A stretch of 64,000 bases of DNA from Bacillota bacterium (GTDB taxonomy: Bacteria > Bacillota > Clostridia > Christensenellales > SZUA-584): positions 186,001 to 250,000 of the forward strand of contig JAEWRI010000036.1 of NCBI GenBank assembly GCA_023460085.1, read 5' to 3'. Position 1 is the first letter of the stretch; every line of letters begins with the position of its first letter. The position numbers and the translations under genes are program-made. Below are positions 33,733 through 41,206 of this stretch, piece by piece. The notes beneath the pieces are model-generated. The model was not told the DNA's origin. It made no database searches and worked only from the letters and a program-made list of their open reading frames with translations.

Positions 33733-34773
33733 TTAGAATTCGATAACGTGTTTTAAGCCGACCGCCTTTTCGGCGTTCTCGAAAGCCTTGCCGATCTCGT
33801 GAATGCTGTACCGCCCCGTCACGATCCCGGTGAGATCGATCAGTCCGTCCGCGATGAAGCCCATCGTCGTGCGGAAGTGCGAGATGCTTGCGCGCGTCGT
33901 TCCGGTGACGATCAACTGCTTGTAATGAATGAGGTTCGTGTTGATCGGCACGATCTCCTTGGTCTTGGGCAGACCGCCGAAGAAGTTAATCCGGCCGCCT
34001 TCCGCCATCAACTCCAGCGATTGCCGCTGAACGTCGGGCGACGGACACGCCGTGATGCACACGTCCACGCCCCGGCCCTTCGTCTGCTCCTTGATGAAGC
34101 CCGCGAGGTCGTCCCCGTGGTAGGTGATGATGCTGTTTTCAATGTCCTTGCACAGCTGCAAACGGTCGGCGGAGAGGTCGTTCATGATGACCTTGGCCGC
34201 GCCGAATATCTTGGCCAGCTTTGCGTGGAACAGGCCGATGGTGCCCGCGCCTACGATCAGCACATAATCGCCCGGCACGATGTTGCAGTGAAGGGAGCCG
34301 TTGTACGCGCAGGACAGCGGTTCGTTGATCGCCACTTCCTCCGCCTTCATTCCGGCGGGCGTCACCATCAGGTTGCCCTGCCGGATCGCGCTTTCCGGTA
34401 TCTTCACGTATTCCGCAAACGCACCGTCCATGTTGATGCCGAAGGCGGTGTAGCTGTCGCACATATGGCCGTTGCCGCGCACGCACTTGTCGCAGATGCC
34501 GCAGCCGATGTTGGGCGCTACCGCAATCTCCATGCCTTCCTGATAGAAGTCAACGTTCTTGCCGACCTGCTCGATCACGCCGCCGAACTCGTGGCCCAGC
34601 ACGCGCGGGTTGGTCTCGCTGATGTCGCCGGAGCCGTTCTGGAACATGCGCACGTCGGTGCCGCAAATGGCCGCGCTCTTGATTTTGAGCAGTATCTCAT
34701 TATCGTTTATTGTCGGTTTCGCTATTTCTTCCACGACGAGTTTTCTGGGTCCGTACAATCTTGCTGCTAACAT
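33733..34773 (-). CDS. Zinc-dependent medium-chain alcohol (polyol) dehydrogenase
   Basis: A 346-residue MDR-family dehydrogenase. The catalytic zinc site is in ICGTDVRMFQ and GHEFGG, the structural zinc cysteines in CGICDKCVRGNGHMC, and the nucleotide loop in VGAGTIGLFH. GGGGG precedes the ATG. Second gene of the operon. Its sorbitol/threonine dehydrogenase-like make-up suggests oxidation of a polyol or sugar secondary alcohol with NAD(P). Confidence 0.9.
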   Translation of the reverse strand: MLAARLYGPRKLVVEEIAKPTINDNEILLKIKSAAICGTDVRMFQNGSGDISETNPRVLGHEFGGVIEQVGKNVDFYQEGMEIAVAPNIGCGICDKCVRGNGHMCDSYTAFGINMDGAFAEYVKIPESAIRQGNLMVTPAGMKAEEVAINEPLSCAYNGSLHCNIVPGDYVLIVGAGTIGLFHAKLAKIFGAAKVIMNDLSADRLQLCKDIENSIITYHGDDLAGFIKEQTKGRGVDVCITACPSPDVQRQSLELMAEGGRINFFGGLPKTKEIVPINTNLIHYKQLIVTGTTRASISHFRTTMGFIADGLIDLTGIVTGRYSIHEIGKAFENAEKAVGLKHVIEF

Positions 34774-34782
34774 GCTGTCCCC

Positions 34783-35799
34783 CTACAGTTTAATGATCGT
34801 TTTTTCCTTGATGGAGCGGTTCCCTGCCTTTACGACGGCTACCGCCGCTTTCCCGTCTTCCCCGGTGACCTTCGGCACCGTATCGTTAATGACGCTCTGT
34901 ACAAACTGGATATCCTCTTCCAAATAAGCATCCTTGAACAGCGTCGTCCAGCTCGTGATGAACGGCGTGTTGGTTCCGCTGGCTTCGCTGACCACCTTCA
35001 GGTGATACGCGTCGGTGTGGCCGATGAACACAACGCCCTTCGTACCCAGCACCTCTACCCGCGCGTCGTAGCCATATCCCACGTACTGCGCGCCTTCAAT
35101 CGTAAACTGGACGCCGTTTTTGAACGTACCCGACATCACGACGTTGTCGTAAAAGTCCGGGTAGTCCGCGGCGATCTCTTTATTCCGGTAGTTCCCCGCA
35201 ATCGCATAGAGCGAGTCGATATCGCTTTCCGCCAGCCACCTGACGCAGTCGATATCATGGCTGTTCACCTCGGCCAAAGGCCCGTTGCTGATCTCGATAT
35301 CATACATCCATTCCCGCGGCTTGCTCGGCCCTCTCGTCAGCGACCGGATATGCACGATGTCGCCGATCGCGCCGCTCTGGATCGCTTCCTTGGCTTTCTG
35401 GAAGCTCTCGTCAAACCGCCGCATAAAGCCGACCTGCAGCTTGACGTTGTTCTTCTTCGCCGCCTCGTTCATGTCTTCGCATTCCTGCACCGTCATCGCC
35501 ATCGGCTTTTCGCACAGGATATGCTTGCCGGCGTTTGCGCAGTCTACGACGATATCCCGGTGGAACTTCGTGGGCGATACCACAACCACGGCGTGGATAT
35601 CCTCCTGCTGAAGGACCTGCTTGTAGTCCGTATAGTATCTGTCGATTTCAAGCTCTTCACACGCCTTTTGGCATGCTTCCTCAAACGGATCGGCCACCGC
35701 GACAATATTCGCGTTTGGCACCCTCGATTTGAAGTTTCTCGCGTGGATCATTCCGGCCCGGCCTGCGCCAATTAAGCACACATTCACTGTCTTTTTCAT
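34783..35799 (-). CDS. Gfo/Idh/MocA-family oxidoreductase (inositol 2-dehydrogenase-like)
   Basis: A 338-residue NAD-dependent dehydrogenase with Rossmann loop LIGAGRAGMIHARNF, catalytic Lys in LCEKPMAMT and active-site block NSHDIDCVRWL (Asp and His). This pattern is close to myo/scyllo-inositol dehydrogenase IolG. I start at the ATG giving MKKTVN; another ATG five codons upstream has no ribosome site. First gene of the 12-gene operon, about 50-65 bases downstream of the predicted promoter. Likely substrate: a cyclitol or hexose. Confidence 0.88.
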   Translation of the reverse strand: MKKTVNVCLIGAGRAGMIHARNFKSRVPNANIVAVADPFEEACQKACEELEIDRYYTDYKQVLQQEDIHAVVVVSPTKFHRDIVVDCANAGKHILCEKPMAMTVQECEDMNEAAKKNNVKLQVGFMRRFDESFQKAKEAIQSGAIGDIVHIRSLTRGPSKPREWMYDIEISNGPLAEVNSHDIDCVRWLAESDIDSLYAIAGNYRNKEIAADYPDFYDNVVMSGTFKNGVQFTIEGAQYVGYGYDARVEVLGTKGVVFIGHTDAYHLKVVSEASGTNTPFITSWTTLFKDAYLEEDIQFVQSVINDTVPKVTGEDGKAAVAVVKAGNRSIKEKTIIKL

Positions 35800-35821
35800 C
35801 GTCACTGCTCTCATTAATCGT

Positions 35822-35894
35822 ATAATTTTGTAATCGTTTGTTCTTTTATATTATTGTTTATTGTTATTTTATATTGTTTCTTATTCGAAGTCAA
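35822..35894 (-). promoter_or_regulatory. Promoter with downstream AACAATA repeats (12-gene operon)
   Basis: On the minus strand TTGACT (35889-35894), 17 bases and TAAAAT (35866-35871). Immediately downstream come repeated AACAAT/AACAAA elements, including AAACAATAATA, over 35822-35866, exactly where a repressor would block initiation. The same design and the 11-base AAACAATAATA recur at 45031-45100. Confidence 0.75.
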
Positions 35895-35941
35895 TATAAA
35901 ATTGAAGAAAAAGCGGGCTTTAGCGAAAAAGAAATGGACAA

Positions 35942-35965
35942 CGGCCCGAAGCAAAAAAGGGGCCG
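35942..35965 (-). terminator. Probable terminator after the rhamnulokinase gene
   Basis: On the minus strand CGGCCC and GGGCCG form a 6-bp stem with a 12-base loop, followed by TTGTCC and then TTTCTTTTT. It lies 73 bases beyond the kinase stop and just upstream of the next operon's promoter. Confidence 0.5.
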
Positions 35966-36037
35966 CGCAAACGCAAATACCGCCTGCCCGCGATCCCCCT
36001 TCCGCCTATATGAAAAAGATACACATTGCCCTAAAAG

Positions 36038-37513
36038 CTATTCCACGGCGCAAAGACGATTTTCTTTCAGATATTTTTCGTACATCTCCCGCCACTTATC
36101 CCTGCCGTCCGGAATAAATTCCGCCACTTCGGCAGACCGGATCAATGCGCTCCTCGCATCCCTCAGCGATCCGAATTCACCCGCAGCGATCAGCTGAACC
36201 ATCGCATTGCCCAGCGCGGTCGCCTCGGACGGCCCGGCAAATACCGGCTTGCCCGATATATTGGCGGTAAACTGATTCAACAGCTCGTTCTGCGCGCCTC
36301 CGCCTACGATATGCACCAAAGGCAGCTCATATCCGCAGGCGTATTCCAGGCATTCCAGCACATAGCGGTATTTGCACGCAAGGCTTAAAAGCACGCAGCG
36401 CACCACGTCACCCGTGTCCTTCGGCGCCGCCTTTCCCTGCGACACAAAAAAGCGCGCAATGAGCTCGGGCATCGGCCCCGGCTGATAAAACATCTCGTCA
36501 TCGGGGTCAAACAGGTGGTTTTCCCATTTGGACTCCGCAGCCAGACGCGCCAGCTCCGAAAAGCTGTAATCACAGCTGCGCTCCTGCCAGTAGCGTTTGC
36601 ACTCCTGCAGAATCCACAGCCCCATCACGTTCTTGAGCAGCCGGATGCTTCCGCCCACCCCGCCTTCGTTGGCAAGGCCGTGCCGGTAGCTGCGCTCGTT
36701 GATCAGCGGGCTGCTAAGCTCCGTGCCGACGATCGACCATGTGCCGCTGCTGATATAGGCAAACCTCGGCGCAAGGCTCGGCACCGCTGCCACCGCCGAA
36801 GCCGTATCGTGTTCTCCCACCGCGATCACAGGCAGCGGGCTTACCGACAGCTCGCTGCTTACCGCGTGCGACAGCCTGCCCACCTCTTGCCCGGGCTGGA
36901 TAATCCTCTGCAGCAGCCGCTCAGGAAATCCGATGCGTTGCAGGAGCGGCTGCTCCCAGCCGCCGATGGTCGGGTTATACGCCTGAGAAACGCTGGCCAG
37001 CGTATATTCCGTCACCTTTTCGCCGGTCAGAAAAAACGTCAGCGCATCGGGCACAAAGAGCAGGCTGTCCGCGGTTTCCAGCATCCACGGGCGCTGCCGG
37101 GCGACTGACAGCCACTGATAAAGTGAGTTCATGCGGTTAAACTGCAGCCCGGTGCGGTAATAGAGGTCTCTGCGCGAGATACACCTCTCCATCTCCTCCA
37201 CCATGCCCAGCGTTCTTCCGTCGCGATAGGTATGGGGAGGCTCTATCATCGTGCCCGTGCTGTCCAGCAGCAGATAATCGTTGCTGAAGGCGTCGATGCC
37301 TATGGAATCCGCATCGTTTCCAGCCGACGCAATCCCGCGTTTCAATCCTTCGTGCAGCGCGAATATATCCCAATAAAGGCTGGTGCCAACGATGATCGGC
37401 TTATTTAAGAATCTGTGCAGCACTTCAAGCGAGAGCTTCCCGCCGTCATACGCGGCCCTGAAAACCCGTGCGCTGGATGCGCCGATATCGCAAACGATCA
37501 GCTTTTTATTCAT
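36038..37513 (-). CDS. rhaB: L-rhamnulokinase-like FGGY kinase
   Basis: 491 residues, the usual size of rhamnulokinase. The phosphate loop is VCDIGASSARVFRA, followed by IGIDAFSNDYLLLD, AVGEHDTASAVAAVP, YISSGTWSIVG and HIVGGGAQN, which together match RhaB. The start at 37513 lies 2 bases after the class II aldolase stop. Kinase plus class II aldolase is the core of L-rhamnose or L-fucose phosphorylative degradation, cleaving ketose 1-phosphate to dihydroxyacetone phosphate and lactaldehyde. The symbol is by similarity; a related ketose is possible. Confidence 0.82.
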   Translation of the reverse strand: MNKKLIVCDIGASSARVFRAAYDGGKLSLEVLHRFLNKPIIVGTSLYWDIFALHEGLKRGIASAGNDADSIGIDAFSNDYLLLDSTGTMIEPPHTYRDGRTLGMVEEMERCISRRDLYYRTGLQFNRMNSLYQWLSVARQRPWMLETADSLLFVPDALTFFLTGEKVTEYTLASVSQAYNPTIGGWEQPLLQRIGFPERLLQRIIQPGQEVGRLSHAVSSELSVSPLPVIAVGEHDTASAVAAVPSLAPRFAYISSGTWSIVGTELSSPLINERSYRHGLANEGGVGGSIRLLKNVMGLWILQECKRYWQERSCDYSFSELARLAAESKWENHLFDPDDEMFYQPGPMPELIARFFVSQGKAAPKDTGDVVRCVLLSLACKYRYVLECLEYACGYELPLVHIVGGGAQNELLNQFTANISGKPVFAGPSEATALGNAMVQLIAAGEFGSLRDARSALIRSAEVAEFIPDGRDKWREMYEKYLKENRLCAVE

Positions 37514-37515
37514 GA

Positions 37516-38112
37516 CTAGATAAGCTTCCCAAACAGGTTGCACACCGCGTCCGCTTCGACGCGCTCGACGACGGAAAACGCCTGCTCGATGTGCTTGCCC
37601 ACCGCGACGGTGCCGTGATAGGGCAGCAATCCGCAAAGGCCCGTGATCTTCAGCTGCTCCCGATGCGGCAGGAAATATTCATACGCGTTCTCGGCCAGCT
37701 CCATGCTGTACGCCTTCGCCTGATGAATCAGCCCGGTATCGCCCATCTTCAGCGTGGCCTCGGTCACCTGCGGGACGGGCTTGCACGCGGCGACAAACAC
37801 CATCGTGTAGAACGGATGCGCGTGGATGACGCCGCCTACCTCGGGAATGTTCTTCATGATCATGGCGTGCATTCTGCCCTCGCGGGAGAACGCGCCCGTG
37901 CCTTCGAGTATGTTGCAGTCGTAGTCGATGAGTAACGGTTCCTCAATATCGATGCGGCAGTGTTTGTGCTCGCTCATCATCGAAGGAGACAGCAGAATGC
38001 GGTTATCGTCCACGCGCATGGCGAGATTGCCGCCCGCCGCGTTGGTCAGCTTGCGTTCCCACATATCGCTGGCGATCTGAAGGAGTTTTTTGCGTTCGCT
38101 TAAGTATTTCAC
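37516..38112 (-). CDS. Class II (zinc) ketose-1-phosphate aldolase
   Basis: A 198-residue aldolase/adducin-family enzyme, slightly shorter than FucA (215). The zinc ligands His97, His99 (IHAHPFY) and His166 (YHGTVAVG) and the acid/base Glu78 are visible. It overlaps the PfkB-kinase gene by 4 bases and precedes the rhamnulokinase gene. It probably cleaves L-rhamnulose- or L-fuculose-type 1-phosphates. Phosphate-binding residues are in NAAGGNLAMR, as in the aldolase branch of the family. Confidence 0.87.
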   Translation of the reverse strand: MKYLSERKKLLQIASDMWERKLTNAAGGNLAMRVDDNRILLSPSMMSEHKHCRIDIEEPLLIDYDCNILEGTGAFSREGRMHAMIMKNIPEVGGVIHAHPFYTMVFVAACKPVPQVTEATLKMGDTGLIHQAKAYSMELAENAYEYFLPHREQLKITGLCGLLPYHGTVAVGKHIEQAFSVVERVEADAVCNLFGKLI

Positions 38113-39056
38113 GTGAGATTCTCCAATCTTTCAACTTTGATATTTTCACAAAGCGCTTCGGCCTTGCTTTTATCCAAACCCACGGACAGCGGATTGAGCG
38201 CTTCCGCCGCGCCGCACGCCGCTGCAAACTTGAGGGCGCGCTCCGGCGCGTAGCCGTTTTTAATCGCGCAGACAAGCCCGCTTAAATATGCGTCGCCGCA
38301 GCCCACCGTATTGACGGCTTTCACATCGGCCACGCCCGCGCGGTACAGTTCCTTGCCGAATTTGACGATGCTGCCCTTGCTGCCCATCGAAACCGCGATA
38401 ATTTCAACGTCATGGCCGGACAGGCTTTGAATCGCCGCGACGATCTGCCCGTCCGTTTCCGTCGGCATGCCGGTCAGCTCCGACAATTCCTCCGCGTTGG
38501 GCTTGATCAAAAACGGGCTGTGTTTAATCCCGGATTTCAGCGACGCACCCGCGCTGTCCAGCGCGATGCGGCACCCCTTCTCATGCGCCGAGGCCAGCAG
38601 CTTATCCTGCAGCGAGGTTCCCGCGCTGTCGGTAAAGTTGGAGGCATCACCCGAAATGACAACCCAGTCCATCTGGTCCGTCAGCGCGTCATACCGCTCG
38701 TAAAACGCATCCAGAATCTCAGCGGACACCTCGGGGCCTTTTTCACATATCAACGTGCTCGATCTCTCATCGATCAGCAGATAGTTTGTGCGCGAATCGC
38801 CATGCTCCGAAAGTATGAAATCGCAGGTTACTCCGCCGTCTTCAAGGCTTTCGATAATCTGTCTTCCGGTGCCGCCCATCGCGATACCCGTCGCGATGCT
38901 GGGCTCTCCAAGGCAGGCGAGATTGACGGAAACATGCGTGCCTTTGCCGCCGACGCAGTTTTCGCGGCGGGTTATCCGATTTGTAACGTTAAATGTAAAC
39001 CCATTGACGAACAGCAGCCTGTCCATCGCGGGATTGAGAGTCACGGTCAGTATCAT
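38109..39056 (-). CDS. PfkB-family sugar kinase (1-phosphofructokinase/tagatose-6-phosphate kinase-like)
   Basis: A 315-residue ribokinase-fold kinase starting MILTVTLNPAMDR like FruK/LacC. The N-terminal signature is CVGGKGTHVSVNLACLG and the catalytic base Asp255 lies in NTVGCGDAYLSG. The ATG has no clear ribosome site because the sequence before it forms the hairpin 39066-39096; an upstream in-frame TTG (39083) sits in that hairpin. With the aldolase gene overlapping downstream it may phosphorylate a ketose or ketose phosphate ahead of cleavage. Confidence 0.87.
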   Translation of the reverse strand: MILTVTLNPAMDRLLFVNGFTFNVTNRITRRENCVGGKGTHVSVNLACLGEPSIATGIAMGGTGRQIIESLEDGGVTCDFILSEHGDSRTNYLLIDERSSTLICEKGPEVSAEILDAFYERYDALTDQMDWVVISGDASNFTDSAGTSLQDKLLASAHEKGCRIALDSAGASLKSGIKHSPFLIKPNAEELSELTGMPTETDGQIVAAIQSLSGHDVEIIAVSMGSKGSIVKFGKELYRAGVADVKAVNTVGCGDAYLSGLVCAIKNGYAPERALKFAAACGAAEALNPLSVGLDKSKAEALCENIKVERLENLT

Positions 39057-39065
39057 GAGAAAATC

Positions 39066-39096
39066 AAGGGCTGTCCTATCCAAAAGAACAGCCCTT
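39066..39096 (-). terminator. Terminator-like hairpin inside the operon, before the PfkB kinase gene
   Basis: A perfect 9-bp stem, AAGGGCTGT with ACAGCCCTT, around a 13-base loop, followed on the minus strand by GATTTTCTC and then the ATG. It looks like an attenuator or partial terminator placed exactly between the alcohol dehydrogenase stop (39108) and the kinase start. Confidence 0.6.
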
Positions 39097-39107
39097 ATCC
39101 CTTTCGA

Positions 39108-40166
39108 TTAGAAGTATACTCTTTCGGTCAGTTCAGGGCAGACAAACACTTTGACGAGGTTCTTCTGTTCTCTGATCTCTTTGAGCGCCGTTTCCAGTTC
39201 CGCCAGCGGCACCGCCATGGAGAACATGGGCTTGGGATCGATGATGCCGTACTTCAGCAGCGTGATGGCTTCGCCCCAATTGTTGCCGATGCCCGCGCAG
39301 GAGCCGCTCACCTTTTTCTCGCCCAGCACGAACTCGTACGGTTCCAACGCCGCCGTCTGGCCCTGCGCAGCGATACCGAACGCTTCCACCTTGCCGCCGC
39401 GGCGGAGCATCTTGAAAGCCTGTTCGTAGGTCGCCGTGGAACCCACCGCTTCGATTACATAGTCCACGCCGACGCCGCCCGTGAGGCGCTTCACTTCCGC
39501 TACCACATCCGGCACTTCATGGACGTTGATGGTGATGTCCGCGCCCATCTTCTTCGCCGTCTCCAAACGGGCCGCGTCGTCGCCGATTACGATAACGGGA
39601 GCGCAGGCTCTCGCCTTCGCCACCGCGCCGTGCAGAATACCGAGGCCGCAGCCGATGACCGCGACAGAGGAGCCGATTTTGGCGTCCATACGCTCGGCAG
39701 CGTGAAGCACCGCGGTCAGCGGTTCCACAAAAGCGGCGGTATAGTCGTCCATCTCATCGGGCAGATGATAGCAATTCTTCCACGGAGCTTTCACGTATTC
39801 CGCAAAGCCGCCGTCCGTATGGATACCGAGCTGCGTGAACGTCTCGCAGAGCAGACCGTCGCCGCGGCGGCAGAAGTAGCAGGTGCCGCAGGTCAGGCAG
39901 ATGTCGGCCGCCACGCGGTCGCCCACCTTGAGGCCCTTTGCGTTTTTACCGACTTCGGCGATTTCACCCCAGAATTCGTGACCGGTGATCATCGGCAGCT
40001 TGTCCGCCGCGTATTTGCCGGTATAGATACTCCAGTCAGAGCCGCAGATGCCGCAAACCTTAATCTTGATAAGAACTTCGTCATCGTTAATCTGAGGAAC
40101 AGGAACTTCAACATACTCCATCTGATAGGGAGCTTTTACCACTTGCGCCTTCATTGTCTTTGCCAT
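39108..40166 (-). CDS. Zinc-dependent medium-chain alcohol (polyol) dehydrogenase
   Basis: A 352-residue MDR dehydrogenase: catalytic zinc residues in VCGICGSDWSIY and GHEFWGE, structural zinc cysteines in CLTCGTCYFCRRGDGLLC, and nucleotide loop VIGCGLGILHG. Sequence style is that of the sorbitol/L-threonine dehydrogenase group. It begins 12 bases after the TIM-barrel isomerase gene. Oxidation of a polyol or sugar hydroxyl with NAD(P) is expected; the paralogue at 33733-34773 differs clearly, so they should act on different substrates. Confidence 0.9.
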   Translation of the reverse strand: MAKTMKAQVVKAPYQMEYVEVPVPQINDDEVLIKIKVCGICGSDWSIYTGKYAADKLPMITGHEFWGEIAEVGKNAKGLKVGDRVAADICLTCGTCYFCRRGDGLLCETFTQLGIHTDGGFAEYVKAPWKNCYHLPDEMDDYTAAFVEPLTAVLHAAERMDAKIGSSVAVIGCGLGILHGAVAKARACAPVIVIGDDAARLETAKKMGADITINVHEVPDVVAEVKRLTGGVGVDYVIEAVGSTATYEQAFKMLRRGGKVEAFGIAAQGQTAALEPYEFVLGEKKVSGSCAGIGNNWGEAITLLKYGIIDPKPMFSMAVPLAELETALKEIREQKNLVKVFVCPELTERVYF

Positions 40167-40178
40167 AATATCACCTCA

Positions 40179-41162
40179 TTAATCTCTGGGATTGTTGAAA
40201 ATCTTATCGCGGCGGCCTTCGTACGGCGCTTTGATAATCAGCGGCTTCAGGAACGGCGCAACCTTCTCCACGCCGTCGCCCACGCTCATCGTCACATCTT
40301 CATGCTCGTAGGAGAGCACATAGTCGTAGCCGACCATGGACAGCTCGGTGATGACCTTCTTCCACGGCACGCTGCCCCAGCCGGGGATGCGGAACCGGAA
40401 CGCGCGGTCGAGTCTCAGCCAGTCGCCCTGCATCAGGATGCCGCCGCGCTGGATGTTATGCTCCACGATCTCGCCGTCCTTGGCGTGTACGTGGAAGATG
40501 CGGCTGCCCAGTTCGTCGATGAAGTTTTCCACGCGCAGCCCGAGATAGATGAGGTTGGCGGGATCGAGGTTGAAACCAAAGTTCGGATGTCCGCCCAGCA
40601 GCTCAATCGCACGTTTTGCCGTATGGATATCATAAATCATGTTGTTCGGATGCGGCTCGACTGCAAACTTCACGCCGTATTCCTTGAACTTGTCCATGAT
40701 AGGCAGGAACACTTCGGCGAATTCCTTCTCCATCTTGTCCCAGCCGTCAGCGCACGGGAACGGGAAGTAACGGCCCCAGTTGGTAACGCCGGTAAACCCG
40801 TTAACCACGGGCACTTCCAGCGCGTTGGCCGCCTGCACCGTCTTCATCAGGTTCTCGATGCCGTATTTGACCTTTTCTTCCTTGGTGCCCGGGCAGAGCT
40901 TGTCGGTATCCTCGGTATGAGGTCCCAGTATCAGCAGGGAATCCGCATGGTTAGACAGGCCGGAAATCTCGACGCCGTAGCTTGCGAGCGTCTTCTTGAG
41001 TTCAGCCGCCTTGCCGGGCTTTAAAATCTCATCACAGTCAAACTGGCCGCATCCGCTGTACGCGGGAATTTCCATCATCTCATAGCCGTGTTCCACCATG
41101 ATCTTGGCTACTTCTTCCAGCGACAAATGTGCGTAGTTGGCTGCAAAAAACCCTAATTTCAT
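40179..41162 (-). CDS. Sugar phosphate isomerase/epimerase (TIM barrel)
   Basis: A 327-residue xylose-isomerase-like protein. Metal ligands are suggested by FAVEPHPNNM (Glu), FNLDPANLIYLG (Asp), IFHVHAKDGEI (His) and YEHEDV (Glu). The ATG at 41162 is preceded by AAGGAG; an in-frame codon 10 residues upstream lacks one. It lies between a flavin oxidoreductase and an alcohol dehydrogenase gene. It probably epimerises or isomerises the sugar handled by those enzymes. Confidence 0.88.
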   Translation of the reverse strand: MKLGFFAANYAHLSLEEVAKIMVEHGYEMMEIPAYSGCGQFDCDEILKPGKAAELKKTLASYGVEISGLSNHADSLLILGPHTEDTDKLCPGTKEEKVKYGIENLMKTVQAANALEVPVVNGFTGVTNWGRYFPFPCADGWDKMEKEFAEVFLPIMDKFKEYGVKFAVEPHPNNMIYDIHTAKRAIELLGGHPNFGFNLDPANLIYLGLRVENFIDELGSRIFHVHAKDGEIVEHNIQRGGILMQGDWLRLDRAFRFRIPGWGSVPWKKVITELSMVGYDYVLSYEHEDVTMSVGDGVEKVAPFLKPLIIKAPYEGRRDKIFNNPRD

Positions 41163-41206
41163 TGGCGATTTCTCCTTTTTTATAATTTGCAAGCTGCGAG
41201 CGCTTC

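Noticed and set aside
35838..36197. A 119-codon plus-strand frame over the intergenic region at 36 kb
   Set aside because: It covers the promoter, terminator and the end of the kinase gene and has no recognisable protein features.
38412..41024. An 870-codon open frame on the plus strand
   Set aside because: It crosses four recognisable minus-strand genes and shows no family motif.
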